64,000 nt of DNA, taken from the NCBI RefSeq assembly GCF_014652915.1, contig NZ_BMZS01000004.1, positions 62,001-126,000 on the forward strand, given 5' to 3'. This stretch comes from Thalassobaculum fulvum. GTDB taxonomy: Bacteria; Pseudomonadota; Alphaproteobacteria; Thalassobaculales; Thalassobaculaceae. Shown in pieces: positions 44,786 to 53,733 of this stretch. Positions within the stretch are counted from its first letter, which is position 1. Each line of letters begins with the position of its first letter. The notes below the pieces were generated by a model that was given only the letters and a program-made list of their open reading frames with translations, was not told the origin of the DNA and made no database searches. A program made the position numbers and the translations under genes.

Positions 44786-46311
44786 ACCTGATGGTAAGCG
44801 ATCTCGACTACGGCCAGGCGCCGTCGCTCGAGCCGAACCTGGATCCCTACGGCCTCGCCAAGGCCCTGTCCGGCCGCCACCTGATCGGCGGCGAGCTCGT
44901 GCAGGCGGCGTCCGGCAAGACCTTCGAGGTGATCTACCCGGCGACCGGCGAGATCATCGGTTTCGGCGCCGCCGGCGATGCCGAGGACGTCGACCGGGCG
45001 GTCGCCGCCGCCGTCGAGGCCCAGAAGCCGTGGGCGAAGATGCGGGCCCGCGACCGCGGCAAGCTGCTCTACAAGTGCGCCGAGGCGCTGGAGCAGCATG
45101 TCGAGGAGCTCGGCCGGCTGATCGCGCTGGAAACCGGCAAGGCGCTGCGCACCGAGAGCCGGGTCGAGGCCTCGATCCTGGCCGACGCCTTCTACTTCCA
45201 TGCCGGGCTCGGCTCCGAGCTGAAGGGCGAGACCGTCCCGCACCACCCGGACATGCTGACCATCACGGTGCGCGAACCGATCGGCGTGGTCGGCGCGATC
45301 ATCCCGTGGAACGTGCCGCTGCTGCTGATGGCGCTGAAGATCGCCCCGGCCCTGCTGGCCGGCAACGCGGTGATCGTGAAGTCGGCCGAGGAGGCGCCGC
45401 TGACCGTGCTGCGGGTCTGCCAGATCATGAACTCGGTGCTGCCGGCCGGCGTGTTCCAGATGCTGTCCGGCTTCGGCCCGGAATGCGGCGCCCCGCTGGT
45501 CGCCCACAGACAAGTCGGCAAGGTCACCTTCACCGGCTCGGTCGAGACCGGCAAGATCGTCTACAAGACCGCGGCCGACAAGCTGATCCCGGTGACCCTG
45601 GAGCTCGGCGGCAAGTCGCCGATGATCGTGTTCGACGACGCCAATGTCGACAAGGCGGTCGACGGCGCCGTCATCGGCATGCGCTTCACCCGCCAGGGCC
45701 AGTCCTGCACGGCCGCCAGCCGGATCTTCGTGCACGACAAGGTCTATGACGACTTCGTCGCCAAGCTGCGCGCCAAGGTCGACGCCATGGTCATGGGCGA
45801 TCCGCTGGACGAGAAGACCGACATCGGCACGATCATCTCGCCGGAGCAGTTCTCCAAGGTCCAGGGCTACATCGACCACGGCCGCAAGGAGCCGGGGGCG
45901 AAGCCGATCGAGTGCTCGGCCATGCCGAGCGACCCGAAGTTCAAGGACGGCCTGTTCGTCCGGCCGGTGGTGTTCACCGAGATCGGGCACGACAGCAAGC
46001 TGGCCCGCGAGGAGATCTTCGGCCCGGTGACCTGCATCTTCCGCTGGTCCGACCGCGACCAGGTCCTGGCCGCCGCCAACGACACCGAGTACGGGCTGGC
46101 CGCCACGATCTGGACCAACGACCTGCAGGCCGCGCTGTCGTTCACCGAGAAGCTGGAAGCCGGCTTCGTGCAGGTGAACCAGAACCTGGTGGTGCAGCCG
46201 GGCCTCAGCTACGGCGGCGTGAAGAACTCCGGCCTCGGCAAAGAGGCCACCCTGGAGGCGATGCTGGAGCACTTCACCCACAAGAAGACCATCATCTTCA
46301 ACAAGACCTGA
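44782..46311 (+). CDS. NAD(P)-dependent aldehyde dehydrogenase
   Basis: 509 residues. Cofactor and active-site motifs: 'PWNVPLLLMALKIAPALLAGNAVIVKSAEEAPLT', 'TFTGSVETGK', 'LELGGKSP' (general base E274) and 'FTRQGQSCTAASR' (nucleophile C309). It oxidises an aldehyde to the acid. Being coupled to a CoA-transferase gene suggests the acid is then activated to a CoA ester, or that both act in one degradation pathway. A GTG-started acylase gene follows after 3 bp. Confidence 0.95.
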   Translation: MNLMVSDLDYGQAPSLEPNLDPYGLAKALSGRHLIGGELVQAASGKTFEVIYPATGEIIGFGAAGDAEDVDRAVAAAVEAQKPWAKMRARDRGKLLYKCAEALEQHVEELGRLIALETGKALRTESRVEASILADAFYFHAGLGSELKGETVPHHPDMLTITVREPIGVVGAIIPWNVPLLLMALKIAPALLAGNAVIVKSAEEAPLTVLRVCQIMNSVLPAGVFQMLSGFGPECGAPLVAHRQVGKVTFTGSVETGKIVYKTAADKLIPVTLELGGKSPMIVFDDANVDKAVDGAVIGMRFTRQGQSCTAASRIFVHDKVYDDFVAKLRAKVDAMVMGDPLDEKTDIGTIISPEQFSKVQGYIDHGRKEPGAKPIECSAMPSDPKFKDGLFVRPVVFTEIGHDSKLAREEIFGPVTCIFRWSDRDQVLAAANDTEYGLAATIWTNDLQAALSFTEKLEAGFVQVNQNLVVQPGLSYGGVKNSGLGKEATLEAMLEHFTHKKTIIFNKT

Positions 46312-46314
46312 CGC

Positions 46315-48750
46315 GTGGCGGAAACGCCATCAGCGACGACGAGCGGCGGGACCGGCCCCGGCAGAGGGGCCGGCTCCCGCCGCAGCCGTTTCGTGGTCTG
46401 GGCCGTGCTGGCCCTGCTGGCCCTCAACGGGTTGGCCGCCGGCGGCCTCCTCTGGCTGCGCGGTTCGGTGCCGTCGATCGACGGCCGCCTCGACGGGTTG
46501 GCCGGACTGCACGCCCGGGCCGCCGTCACCCGCGATACCCGCGGCGTCCTCTACATAACCGCCGACCGCCCGGAGGACGCCAGCTTCGCGCTCGGCTTCG
46601 CACACGCCCAGGACCGGCTGTGGCAGATGGAGCTGATGCGGCGGATCGGTGCCGGCCGGCTCGCGGAAATCGTCGGCGACGCCGGACTGCGGGTCGACCG
46701 GATGACCCGCACGCTCGGCCTGTACCGCCTGGCCGAGGCCAACCTGCAGCGCCTGTCGCCGGAGGCACGGTCCCATCTCGTGGCCTACGCCGCCGGCGTG
46801 AACGCCCATCTGGCGACGCGGTCGGGTCCGCTGCCGCCCGAATTCGTGCTGCTGCGGCACACGCCCGAGCCCTGGAAGCCGGCCGACAGCCTAGTCTGGG
46901 GTCGGCTGATGGCGCTGCAGCTGTCCGGCAACTGGTTCGACGAGATCCTGCGCGCCCGGCTGCTGACGGCCGGCCTGACCCCGGCCGACCTGGCCACGCT
47001 CTGGGCTCCGCTGGACGGCGCGGAGGGTCTTGCCGAGTCGCGGAAGAGCGCTGCCGGCAGCGAGCTCGACGCAGCGCGGCTGGATAACCTGGCCGCCGCC
47101 CTGCCGGACGTGCTCGCCCCCCGGTTCGCCTCCAACGCCTGGATCCTCGCCGGGTCCCGAACGCCGACCGGCATGCCGGTCCTGGCCGGCGACCCGCATC
47201 TCGGGTTCTCGGACCCCAATCTGTGGACCCTGGCCCGGGTCGAGGCCCCCGGCTACCGGCGGGTCGGGGCCTTCGTGCCCGGGGTGCCGTTCCTGCTGCT
47301 CGGTCACAACGGCCAGGTGGCCTGGACCATGACCACCACCCACGCCGACACCCAGGACCTGTTCGTCGAGACGGTCGACCCGACCGATCCGGCCCGCTAC
47401 CTGACCCCCGACGGCAGCGCCGCGTTCGAGACCCGGACCGAGGCCATGCGGGCCGCGGACCGGGTGGTCGAGCTGACGGTCCGTACGACCCGGCACGGAC
47501 CGGTTGTCTCGGGGATCGCCGACGGCGCCGCGACCGAGGGCACGGTACTGACGCTCGCCTCGCCGACGCTGCGCGAGGACGACGACACCGCCGAAGCGCT
47601 CTACCGCCTGGGCGAGGCCGAGGATGCGGATGCCTTCGTGGCGGCGCTGCGGGGTTTCCAGTCGCCCGGCCAGAACGTCGCCTTCGCCGACGTCGACGGC
47701 CGGATCGGCATGGTGGCCGCCGGCCGCGTTCCGGTCCGCAAGGGCGGCGACGGCTTCCTGCCGGCCGACGGGCGTTCCGGCGACCACGACTGGGTCGGCT
47801 GGGTGCCGTTCGAGGCGCTGCCGCAGACCCGCGCGCCCGCGGACGGCCTGATCGTCGGCGCCAACAACCGGCTCTGGGACCCGTCCGACGACCGTTCCTT
47901 CGGGCAGGACTACGACGCGCCCTACCGTGTCGACCGGATCCGGGAGCGGCTGGCGACTGCCGACGGCACCCTCGACGCCATGGCGGCGCTGCAACTCGAC
48001 ACGGTCTCGCCGTTCGCCCGCGAGGTCGTGCCGATCCTGTTGCGACAGGTCGACGGCCTCGCACCCGACAAGATCACGCGGACGGCCCTCAACCTGCTGG
48101 CGACCTGGGACGGGGACATGGCGATCGGGCGCCCGGAGCCGGTGATCTTCGCGGCCTGGACCGCGGCGCTGCACGACCGCCTGTTCCTCGACGAGTTGGG
48201 CCCGTCGCTGACGCGCTACCGGCGCATCCGGTCCGCGACCCTGATCCGCGTCCTGACCCGGGAGCCCCGGTGGTGCGACGACCGCCGGACGGAGACCACG
48301 GAGACCTGCCCGGACACCGTCGCCGGCGCCCTGTCCGAGGCCCTGGCCGGCATGACCAGGCGGTTCGGGCCGGACATCGCCGGGTGGCGCTGGGGCGACG
48401 CTCACCAGGCGGCGTTCGAGCACCGTGTCTGGAGTCAGGTCCCGGTCGTCGGTCAACTCCTGGAGCGGCGCGCCGTGACCGGCGGCGGCGACTACACGGT
48501 CAGCCGCGGCAGCTGGTCCTGGGGCGGCGACGGGGCGATCGCCTTCCCGCACGAACACGGGGCCGGGCTGCGGATGGTGTTCGACCTCGCCGATCTCGAC
48601 CGCTCGCGCTTCGCGGCCGCGCTCGGTCCCTCCGGCAACCTGTTCTCGCCGTATTTCGCGTCCTGGCAGAAGGATTGGGTCGCCGGGCGAAGCTTCACGA
48701 TTCCCCGACAGCCGGACATCGTGCGCGCCCGGCTCGAACTGCTGCCGTGA
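46315..48750 (+). CDS. Penicillin-acylase-family N-terminal nucleophile amidohydrolase
   Basis: 811 residues starting at GTG. A membrane anchor or uncleaved signal lies at about 25-48. The alpha chain contains 'RDTRGVLYITADRPEDASFALGFAHAQDRLWQMELMRRIGAGRLAEIVG'. Autocleavage is predicted before Ser273 in 'APRFASNAWILAGSRTPTGMPVLAGDPHLGF', which frees the catalytic Ser of the beta chain. 'HNGQVAWTMTTTHADTQDLFVE' matches the family too. It hydrolyses an acyl amide in the periplasm; the natural substrate is unknown (acyl-homoserine lactones are possible). It lies 3 bp after the dehydrogenase stop and was probably recruited into that pathway. Confidence 0.9.
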   Translation: MAETPSATTSGGTGPGRGAGSRRSRFVVWAVLALLALNGLAAGGLLWLRGSVPSIDGRLDGLAGLHARAAVTRDTRGVLYITADRPEDASFALGFAHAQDRLWQMELMRRIGAGRLAEIVGDAGLRVDRMTRTLGLYRLAEANLQRLSPEARSHLVAYAAGVNAHLATRSGPLPPEFVLLRHTPEPWKPADSLVWGRLMALQLSGNWFDEILRARLLTAGLTPADLATLWAPLDGAEGLAESRKSAAGSELDAARLDNLAAALPDVLAPRFASNAWILAGSRTPTGMPVLAGDPHLGFSDPNLWTLARVEAPGYRRVGAFVPGVPFLLLGHNGQVAWTMTTTHADTQDLFVETVDPTDPARYLTPDGSAAFETRTEAMRAADRVVELTVRTTRHGPVVSGIADGAATEGTVLTLASPTLREDDDTAEALYRLGEAEDADAFVAALRGFQSPGQNVAFADVDGRIGMVAAGRVPVRKGGDGFLPADGRSGDHDWVGWVPFEALPQTRAPADGLIVGANNRLWDPSDDRSFGQDYDAPYRVDRIRERLATADGTLDAMAALQLDTVSPFAREVVPILLRQVDGLAPDKITRTALNLLATWDGDMAIGRPEPVIFAAWTAALHDRLFLDELGPSLTRYRRIRSATLIRVLTREPRWCDDRRTETTETCPDTVAGALSEALAGMTRRFGPDIAGWRWGDAHQAAFEHRVWSQVPVVGQLLERRAVTGGGDYTVSRGSWSWGGDGAIAFPHEHGAGLRMVFDLADLDRSRFAAALGPSGNLFSPYFASWQKDWVAGRSFTIPRQPDIVRARLELLP

Positions 48751-48755
48751 GCGGC

Positions 48756-49421
48756 TCAGAAACGGATCTTCGCGCCGACCGTGAACTTCTGATCCAGCCG
48801 GCTCTCGCCGAGCCGACCGTCGCGCTCGGTCTCGCCGAGATACATCGCCCGGTATTCCGCGGATACCGCCCAGGTGTCGCCGAGATCGAAGTCCGCCCCG
48901 AAGCCGATAAGCGCCGTCGGGGCGACATCCTGCCGGGCCGTCGGATCGCTGCCGGACGACGCGCCGCCCGGCGTGTCGCCGAGATAGCTGACCCCGATAC
49001 CGCCGACGATCCGCGGGGTCACCAGGGTACCGGTCTCGAAGTCGTAGGCGCCGGACACCAGAAACGAATAGCCGCCGCTGCGTTCCGGCTGGGGTTTCGT
49101 CGGTCCGGCGGTGAAGGTGATGATGTCGCGCGGCGAAATCCGCGAGAAGGTCACGCCGAAATCGACCCTCGACGGCCGCCCCTCATCCCCCGCCCGTCCG
49201 CCGAATCCGGCCGGCGCCGCTTCCGGGCCGCCGACGATGTACCAGCTCGCAGTGTCTGGAGCGGTCTCGTCGGCCCGCGCCGCGCCGCCGGGAATCAGGA
49301 TTGCGCCGACGAGCGCCGCCGTCAGGGCCGAGGAAAGGACGTTCCGATGCGGTTGTGCAGCCAAGGCGCCGCCCTCCGCGTATCGGCGGCGGCCGGGAGA
49401 ACCGGGCACACTGCCGAACAT
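48756..49421 (-). CDS. Predicted outer-membrane beta-barrel protein
   Basis: 221 residues. A long N-region precedes a signal sequence ending 'GAARA|DE' at about residue 50. The mature part alternates polar/hydrophobic in short strands ('DFGVTFSRISPRDIITFTAG', 'SGGYSFLVSGAYDFETG', 'TVGAKIRF') and ends in Phe, as outer-membrane barrels do. About eight strands are likely. The ATG at 49421 has AAGGGGA at 5 bp. Its 3' end faces the acylase gene with 5 bp between. No specific family recognised. Confidence 0.7.
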   Translation of the reverse strand: MFGSVPGSPGRRRYAEGGALAAQPHRNVLSSALTAALVGAILIPGGAARADETAPDTASWYIVGGPEAAPAGFGGRAGDEGRPSRVDFGVTFSRISPRDIITFTAGPTKPQPERSGGYSFLVSGAYDFETGTLVTPRIVGGIGVSYLGDTPGGASSGSDPTARQDVAPTALIGFGADFDLGDTWAVSAEYRAMYLGETERDGRLGESRLDQKFTVGAKIRF

Positions 49422-49581
49422 TGCATTCCCCTTGCCTCCCTCGACGATCTCTATCACGGGAGGCGTCGAAAGCCAACGTGCGTCCGCCGATCCGGAGATA
49501 GACTACACCCTGATCCCTAACGAATTCTTGACCTGAATCATACGGCAGCCAGCCGCATCACCCGTGCCGCGAGACCCAGAC

Positions 49582-50820
49582 ATGCCAATCACCGTCAACC
49601 TCGACGACATCCGCGACGCCGCCGCGATCATCGCCGGCTCGGTGGTACGCACGCCGACGGTCTACAGCCCCAGCCTCTCCAAGCTGTTCGGCTGCGAACT
49701 CTCCCTGAAGCTCGAGACCCAGCAGCACACCAGCTCCTTCAAGGAGCGCGGCGCTCTGACCAAGCTGACCGGGCTGAGCGCCGACGAGCGGCGCCGCGGG
49801 ATCATTGCGATGTCGGCGGGCAATCACGCCCAGGGCGTCGCCTACCATGCCGCCCGGCTCGGCATCCCGGCGACCATCGTAATGCCCGAGACCACGCCGT
49901 TCTCGAAGATCGAGCGGACACGCTCGCACGGCGCCCGCGTCGTCCTCAGCGGCCGCACGCTGGCCGACTGCCGGGCCGAGACCGAGCGCCTGATCGCCGA
50001 GAACGGGCTCGTCCTGGTGCATCCCTACGACGATCCGGACATCATCCGCGGACAGGGCACCGTCGGGCTCGAGATCATCGAGGATGCCCCGGATATCGAC
50101 ACGCTGGTGGTGCCGATCGGCGGCGGCGGCCTGATCAGCGGCATCGCGATCGCCGCCCGGGCGCTGAAGCCGGGCATCCGGGTGATCGGCGTGCAGGTCG
50201 ACAGCTTTCCGTCGATGTACCAGGCCATCCACGGCCTGCCGGCGACCTCCGGCGGCTCGACCCTGGCGGAGGGCATCGCGGTCAAGTACCCGGGACAGCT
50301 CACCCAGCCGGTGGTGAGCGAGCTGGTCGAGGACATCGTCCTGGTGCCGGAGCGGGCGATCGAGCGCGCGGTGCAGATCCTGATCGAGGAGCAGCGCCTG
50401 GTCGCCGAAGGCGCCGGCGCCGCCGGCATCGCGGCGTTGATCCACGCACCCGAGCGGTTCGCCGGGCATCGGGTCGCGACGGTGATCTGCGGCGGCAACA
50501 TCGACTCGCGGATCCTGGCCTCCGTGATGATGCGCGGCCTGGTCCGCGACGGCCGGCTGGTCCGCCTGCGGATCGAGATCTCCGACGAGCCCGGGGTCCT
50601 GGCCACCGTCGCCAGCGTGATCGGCGAGACCGGCGGCAACATCGTCGAGGTCTATCACCAGCGGCTGTTCCAGGACGTGCCGGTCAAGCTGGCCGAGCTC
50701 GATACCGTGGTCGAGACCCGCAATGCCGAGCACGTCCGCGAGATCGTGTCGCGGTTCGCCGCCCTCGGCCTGAACGCCCGGCTGCTCGGAACCAGTGCGA
50801 TCGACGGCGAGGTGATCTGA
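49582..50820 (+). CDS. ilvA: Threonine ammonia-lyase (catabolic type with ACT domain)
   Basis: 412 residues. PLP fold type II: Schiff-base K54 in 'QQHTSSFKERGALTKL', 'SAGNHAQGVAYHAARLGIPATIVMPETTPFSKI' and the glycine loop 'VVPIGGGGLISGIA'. A single ACT domain ('RLRIEISDEPGVLATVASVIGETGGNIVEVYHQRLF') forms the C-terminal 75 residues. It deaminates threonine or serine to 2-oxobutanoate or pyruvate. Size and a single ACT domain place it between biosynthetic IlvA and catabolic TdcB. A GTG six codons upstream is an alternative start. Confidence 0.93.
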   Translation: MPITVNLDDIRDAAAIIAGSVVRTPTVYSPSLSKLFGCELSLKLETQQHTSSFKERGALTKLTGLSADERRRGIIAMSAGNHAQGVAYHAARLGIPATIVMPETTPFSKIERTRSHGARVVLSGRTLADCRAETERLIAENGLVLVHPYDDPDIIRGQGTVGLEIIEDAPDIDTLVVPIGGGGLISGIAIAARALKPGIRVIGVQVDSFPSMYQAIHGLPATSGGSTLAEGIAVKYPGQLTQPVVSELVEDIVLVPERAIERAVQILIEEQRLVAEGAGAAGIAALIHAPERFAGHRVATVICGGNIDSRILASVMMRGLVRDGRLVRLRIEISDEPGVLATVASVIGETGGNIVEVYHQRLFQDVPVKLAELDTVVETRNAEHVREIVSRFAALGLNARLLGTSAIDGEVI

Positions 50821-50844
50821 CGCCCGCCGCGGCCGCCGGCCGCG

Positions 50845-51321
50845 TCAAGCGAGTCCCTGGTAGGTGCCCCGCCAGTACACCAGCGGCGGCCCGTCGCGCA
50901 GCACTTCGGCCCGCAGCACGCGACCGACCAGGATGACGTGATCGCCGCCCTCGTGCCGGGCATGGACCCGGCAATCCAGCGCCGCCAGGGCATCGTGCAG
51001 GATCGGCGCCCCGGTCTCCCAGATGGTCGTGCCGTCGTTCACGAACCGGGCTGCGACCGGGTCGGCGAAGCGCGCCGACACCGAAGCCTGACCGGCCGCC
51101 AGGATGTTCACCGCGAAGCAGTCGCTGGCGGCGAAGGCCGGGCCGCTGCCGGCGGCCCGGTCGAGGCAGAACAGCACCAGCGGCGGCTCGAGCGACACCG
51201 AGGTGAAGCTGTTGACGGTCAGACCGGTCGGCCGGCCCTCGGGCGTCCGCGTCGTCACGATTGTCACGCCGGTCGCGTAGCGCCCGAGCACGGCCCTAAA
51301 GGCAGACGGATCGATCGACAT
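50845..51321 (-). CDS. Flavin reductase-family FMN-binding protein
   Basis: 158 residues. 'FRAVLGRYATGVTIVTTRTPEGRPTGLTVNSFTSVSLEPPLVLFCLDRAA' is the split-barrel FMN-binding core of HpaC-type reductases, followed by 'FAVNILAAGQASVSARFA' and 'DHVILVGRVL'. Such enzymes supply reduced flavin to a partner monooxygenase; none is adjacent. It converges with the threonine dehydratase gene with 24 bp between stops. Confidence 0.92.
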   Translation of the reverse strand: MSIDPSAFRAVLGRYATGVTIVTTRTPEGRPTGLTVNSFTSVSLEPPLVLFCLDRAAGSGPAFAASDCFAVNILAAGQASVSARFADPVAARFVNDGTTIWETGAPILHDALAALDCRVHARHEGGDHVILVGRVLRAEVLRDGPPLVYWRGTYQGLA

Positions 51322-51441
51322 GCAAAGGGCCTCGGCTGACGGAGCGCGTCCCGCCCTACATATCGCGCGCCCGGAGAGCTTTCAAACCCGACGCGCGCCG
51401 ACCGACCACTCGACGTCGAAAAAAAGATCGGATGCGCAACA

Positions 51442-51465
51442 GTTTGCCGGATCATCTTGGCAAAC
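51442..51465. promoter_or_regulatory. Inverted repeat upstream of motA
   Basis: GTTTGCC, 10-nt spacer, GGCAAAC, in a locally AT-rich stretch about 80-100 bp before motA. A possible operator for the motility operon; no sigma-28 or sigma-54 consensus was seen with confidence. Confidence 0.45.
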
Positions 51466-51541
51466 CGTCTAAGTTAGCGAATTATCAACGCTTGATGGGG
51501 ATTCTGCGCCCCGGGGGGACGTTCGGACACGGGAGCCGATC

Positions 51542-52402
51542 ATGTTCATTATAATCGGCTGGGTCGTCGTGATCGTCTGCGTGATCGGCGGCTACATGGC
51601 GATGGGCGGCAAGCTCGGCCCGTTGTGGCAGCCGTTCGAGCTCGTGATCATCGGCGGCGCCGGCGTCGGTGCCTTCATCACCGCGAATCCGAAGTATGTT
51701 CTTGCGAAGGCCGGCTACGGCTTCAAGGCCGCGCTCAAGGGGCCGAAATACTCGAAGGACGACTACCTCGAACTTCTCTCGCTGCTGTACGCGATCTTCA
51801 AGCTCGCCAAGACGAAAGGCATGCTGGCGATCGAGTCGCACATCGAGAGACCGGAGGAGAGCAGTCTGTTCCAGGCGTTCCCCCGGTTCTCTTCCGACCA
51901 CCACGCCATGGAGTTCCTCTGCGACTACCTCCGAATGATGACGCTCGGCACCGACAACCCGCATGAGCTGGCCGACCTGCTGGACGAGGAACTGGAGACC
52001 CATCACGCCGAGGACGCGCAGATCCAGAGCGCCTTTCAGACCATGGGCGACGGGTTCCCGGCGCTCGGCATCGTCGCGGCGGTGCTGGGCGTGATCAAGA
52101 CCATGAGCTCGATCACCGAACCGCCCGAGGTGCTCGGCAAGCTGATCGGCGGCGCGCTGGTCGGCACCTTCCTCGGGATCCTGCTGTCCTACGGTTTCGT
52201 CAGCCCGATGGCAGCCGCCATGGGCGCGACGTTCTCGGCCGACGCCAAGTACATGCAGTGCATCCGGGCGGGGCTTCTGGCGCATGTCTCGGGCTACGCC
52301 CCGGCGGTGTCCGTGGAATTTGCCCGCAAGGCGCTGCTGTCCAAGGACCGTCCTTCGTTCTTCGAGGTCGAAGAGGCGGTCGCGGCCCTGCCGCCGGTCT
52401 GA
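51542..52402 (+). CDS. motA: Flagellar motor stator protein MotA
   Basis: 286 residues with four membrane helices. 'MFIIIGWVVVIVCVIGGYMAMGGKLGPLWQPFELVIIGGAGVGAFI' contains TM1-2. The cytoplasmic loop 'ALKGPKYSKDDYLELLSLLYAIFKLAKTKGMLAIESHIERPEESSLF' and the TM3-4 stretch 'MGDGFPALGIVAAVLGVIKTMSSITEPPEVLGKLIGGALVGTFLGILLSYGFVSPMA' are diagnostic. With MotB it forms the proton-driven stator. motB starts 91 bp downstream. Confidence 0.97.
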   Translation: MFIIIGWVVVIVCVIGGYMAMGGKLGPLWQPFELVIIGGAGVGAFITANPKYVLAKAGYGFKAALKGPKYSKDDYLELLSLLYAIFKLAKTKGMLAIESHIERPEESSLFQAFPRFSSDHHAMEFLCDYLRMMTLGTDNPHELADLLDEELETHHAEDAQIQSAFQTMGDGFPALGIVAAVLGVIKTMSSITEPPEVLGKLIGGALVGTFLGILLSYGFVSPMAAAMGATFSADAKYMQCIRAGLLAHVSGYAPAVSVEFARKALLSKDRPSFFEVEEAVAALPPV

Positions 52403-52493
52403 CGTTCTGGCGGTTCAGCGATTGAAATCCGGACTGCTGGCCCCGACCTTGCAAGACTGTCGGACGGGCGAAACTTGAGGAAGGTGCCGGTCG

Positions 52494-53579
52494 GTGGACA
52501 ACCACGCGACAATCGTCATCAAGAAGGTCAAGAAGGGTGGTCACGGCGGCCATCACGGCGGCGCCTGGAAGGTCGCCTACGCCGACTTCGTGACCGCGAT
52601 GATGGCGTTCTTCCTGCTCCTGTGGCTGCTCAACGCGACCACCGAAGAGCAGAAGATGGGCATCTCCAACTACTTCGACCCGACGGCGATCTCGCGGGCC
52701 ACCCGGTCCGGCTCGGGCGGCGTGCTCGGCGGCACCTCGATCACGGTGCCCGGGGCGCTGAAGTCGCCGAGCTCGCCGCCGCAGATCTCCACACCGCAGG
52801 TCGCGCGCCCGCAGGCGGAACGCACAGAGGCGCTCGACCCGGATTCCGACGACCCCGAGAACATCGAATCCCGCCTCGGCTCCCGCCAGGACGAGGAAGG
52901 CGTGAGCGCCAGCCAGGAGGCCCTGGAGCAGTTGCTGCGCGAGCGCGAGCAGCAGCAGTTCGAGGACGCCGAGACTGCCATCAAGGAGGCCATCCAGGAG
53001 TCGCCCGAACTGGGCGAGGTGGCCGGCTCCCTGAAGATCGACGCGACCCCCGACGGGCTGCGGATCCAGCTCATCGACCAGGAACGCGTGGCGCTGTTCC
53101 CGAACGGCAGCGCCTCGATGTACGACACGACCCGCCAGCTGCTGACCAAGGTCGCGGAGATCGTCGCCAAGCTGCCGAACAAGATCGAGATAACCGGTCA
53201 CACCGACTCCAAGCAGTTCGCGCCCGGCTCGACCTACACCAACTGGGACCTGTCCTCGGATCGCGCCAACGCCTCGCGGCGGGTGCTGGTCGCCAACGGT
53301 ATCGACGAGAGCCGCATCAGCGAGGTTGTCGGCAAGGCCGACCGCGATCCGCTGGTGGACGACCCCTCCGACCCGACCAACCGCCGGATCAGCATCATTC
53401 TCAAGCACCTGTCGGCCTCCGATGCCGAAGGGCTGAAGCTGGCCGAGGACGAGGCCCGGCGCCGGGCCGCCCAGGCGGCCGGCAGCCCGACGGGCACGCC
53501 GGCGCCCGACGACCGCGGGTCGCCCCCGGCGATCGATCGCGGCGGCCCGGTGGTCCAGCCGCCGCGGGTCGGCGGCTGA
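52494..53579 (+). CDS. motB: Flagellar motor stator protein MotB
   Basis: 361 residues, GTG start after GAGGAAGG. The N-terminal cytosolic stretch is Lys/Gly/His-rich; the single membrane helix 'AYADFVTAMMAFFLLLWLL' carries the proton-binding Asp31. A plug/linker region rich in Ser/Pro/Glu precedes the OmpA-type peptidoglycan-binding domain ('IEITGHTDSKQF...NWDLSSDRANASRRVLV'). The C-terminus is Pro/Gly-rich. No other flagellar genes are in the window. Confidence 0.96.
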   Translation: MDNHATIVIKKVKKGGHGGHHGGAWKVAYADFVTAMMAFFLLLWLLNATTEEQKMGISNYFDPTAISRATRSGSGGVLGGTSITVPGALKSPSSPPQISTPQVARPQAERTEALDPDSDDPENIESRLGSRQDEEGVSASQEALEQLLREREQQQFEDAETAIKEAIQESPELGEVAGSLKIDATPDGLRIQLIDQERVALFPNGSASMYDTTRQLLTKVAEIVAKLPNKIEITGHTDSKQFAPGSTYTNWDLSSDRANASRRVLVANGIDESRISEVVGKADRDPLVDDPSDPTNRRISIILKHLSASDAEGLKLAEDEARRRAAQAAGSPTGTPAPDDRGSPPAIDRGGPVVQPPRVGG

Positions 53580-53733
53580 GCCGTCCCGGCCCCGCGGTAC
53601 CCCCTTCCCGTGCTGTGGATCGCCCCCTGCGACTCGGCATCGCGGTTGTGATCCTCCCGGGATGCTTCTAGCCTTGTCCGGAAGAGCGCCCGCCGACGGC
53701 GGGCGTTTCCGGGCCGGCGATAACGGGGAGAAC

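Noticed and set aside
51459-51480. Sigma-54 or sigma-28 flagellar promoter before motA
   Set aside because: TTGGCA and CTAAGTT resemble parts of these promoters, but the second elements and spacings do not match.
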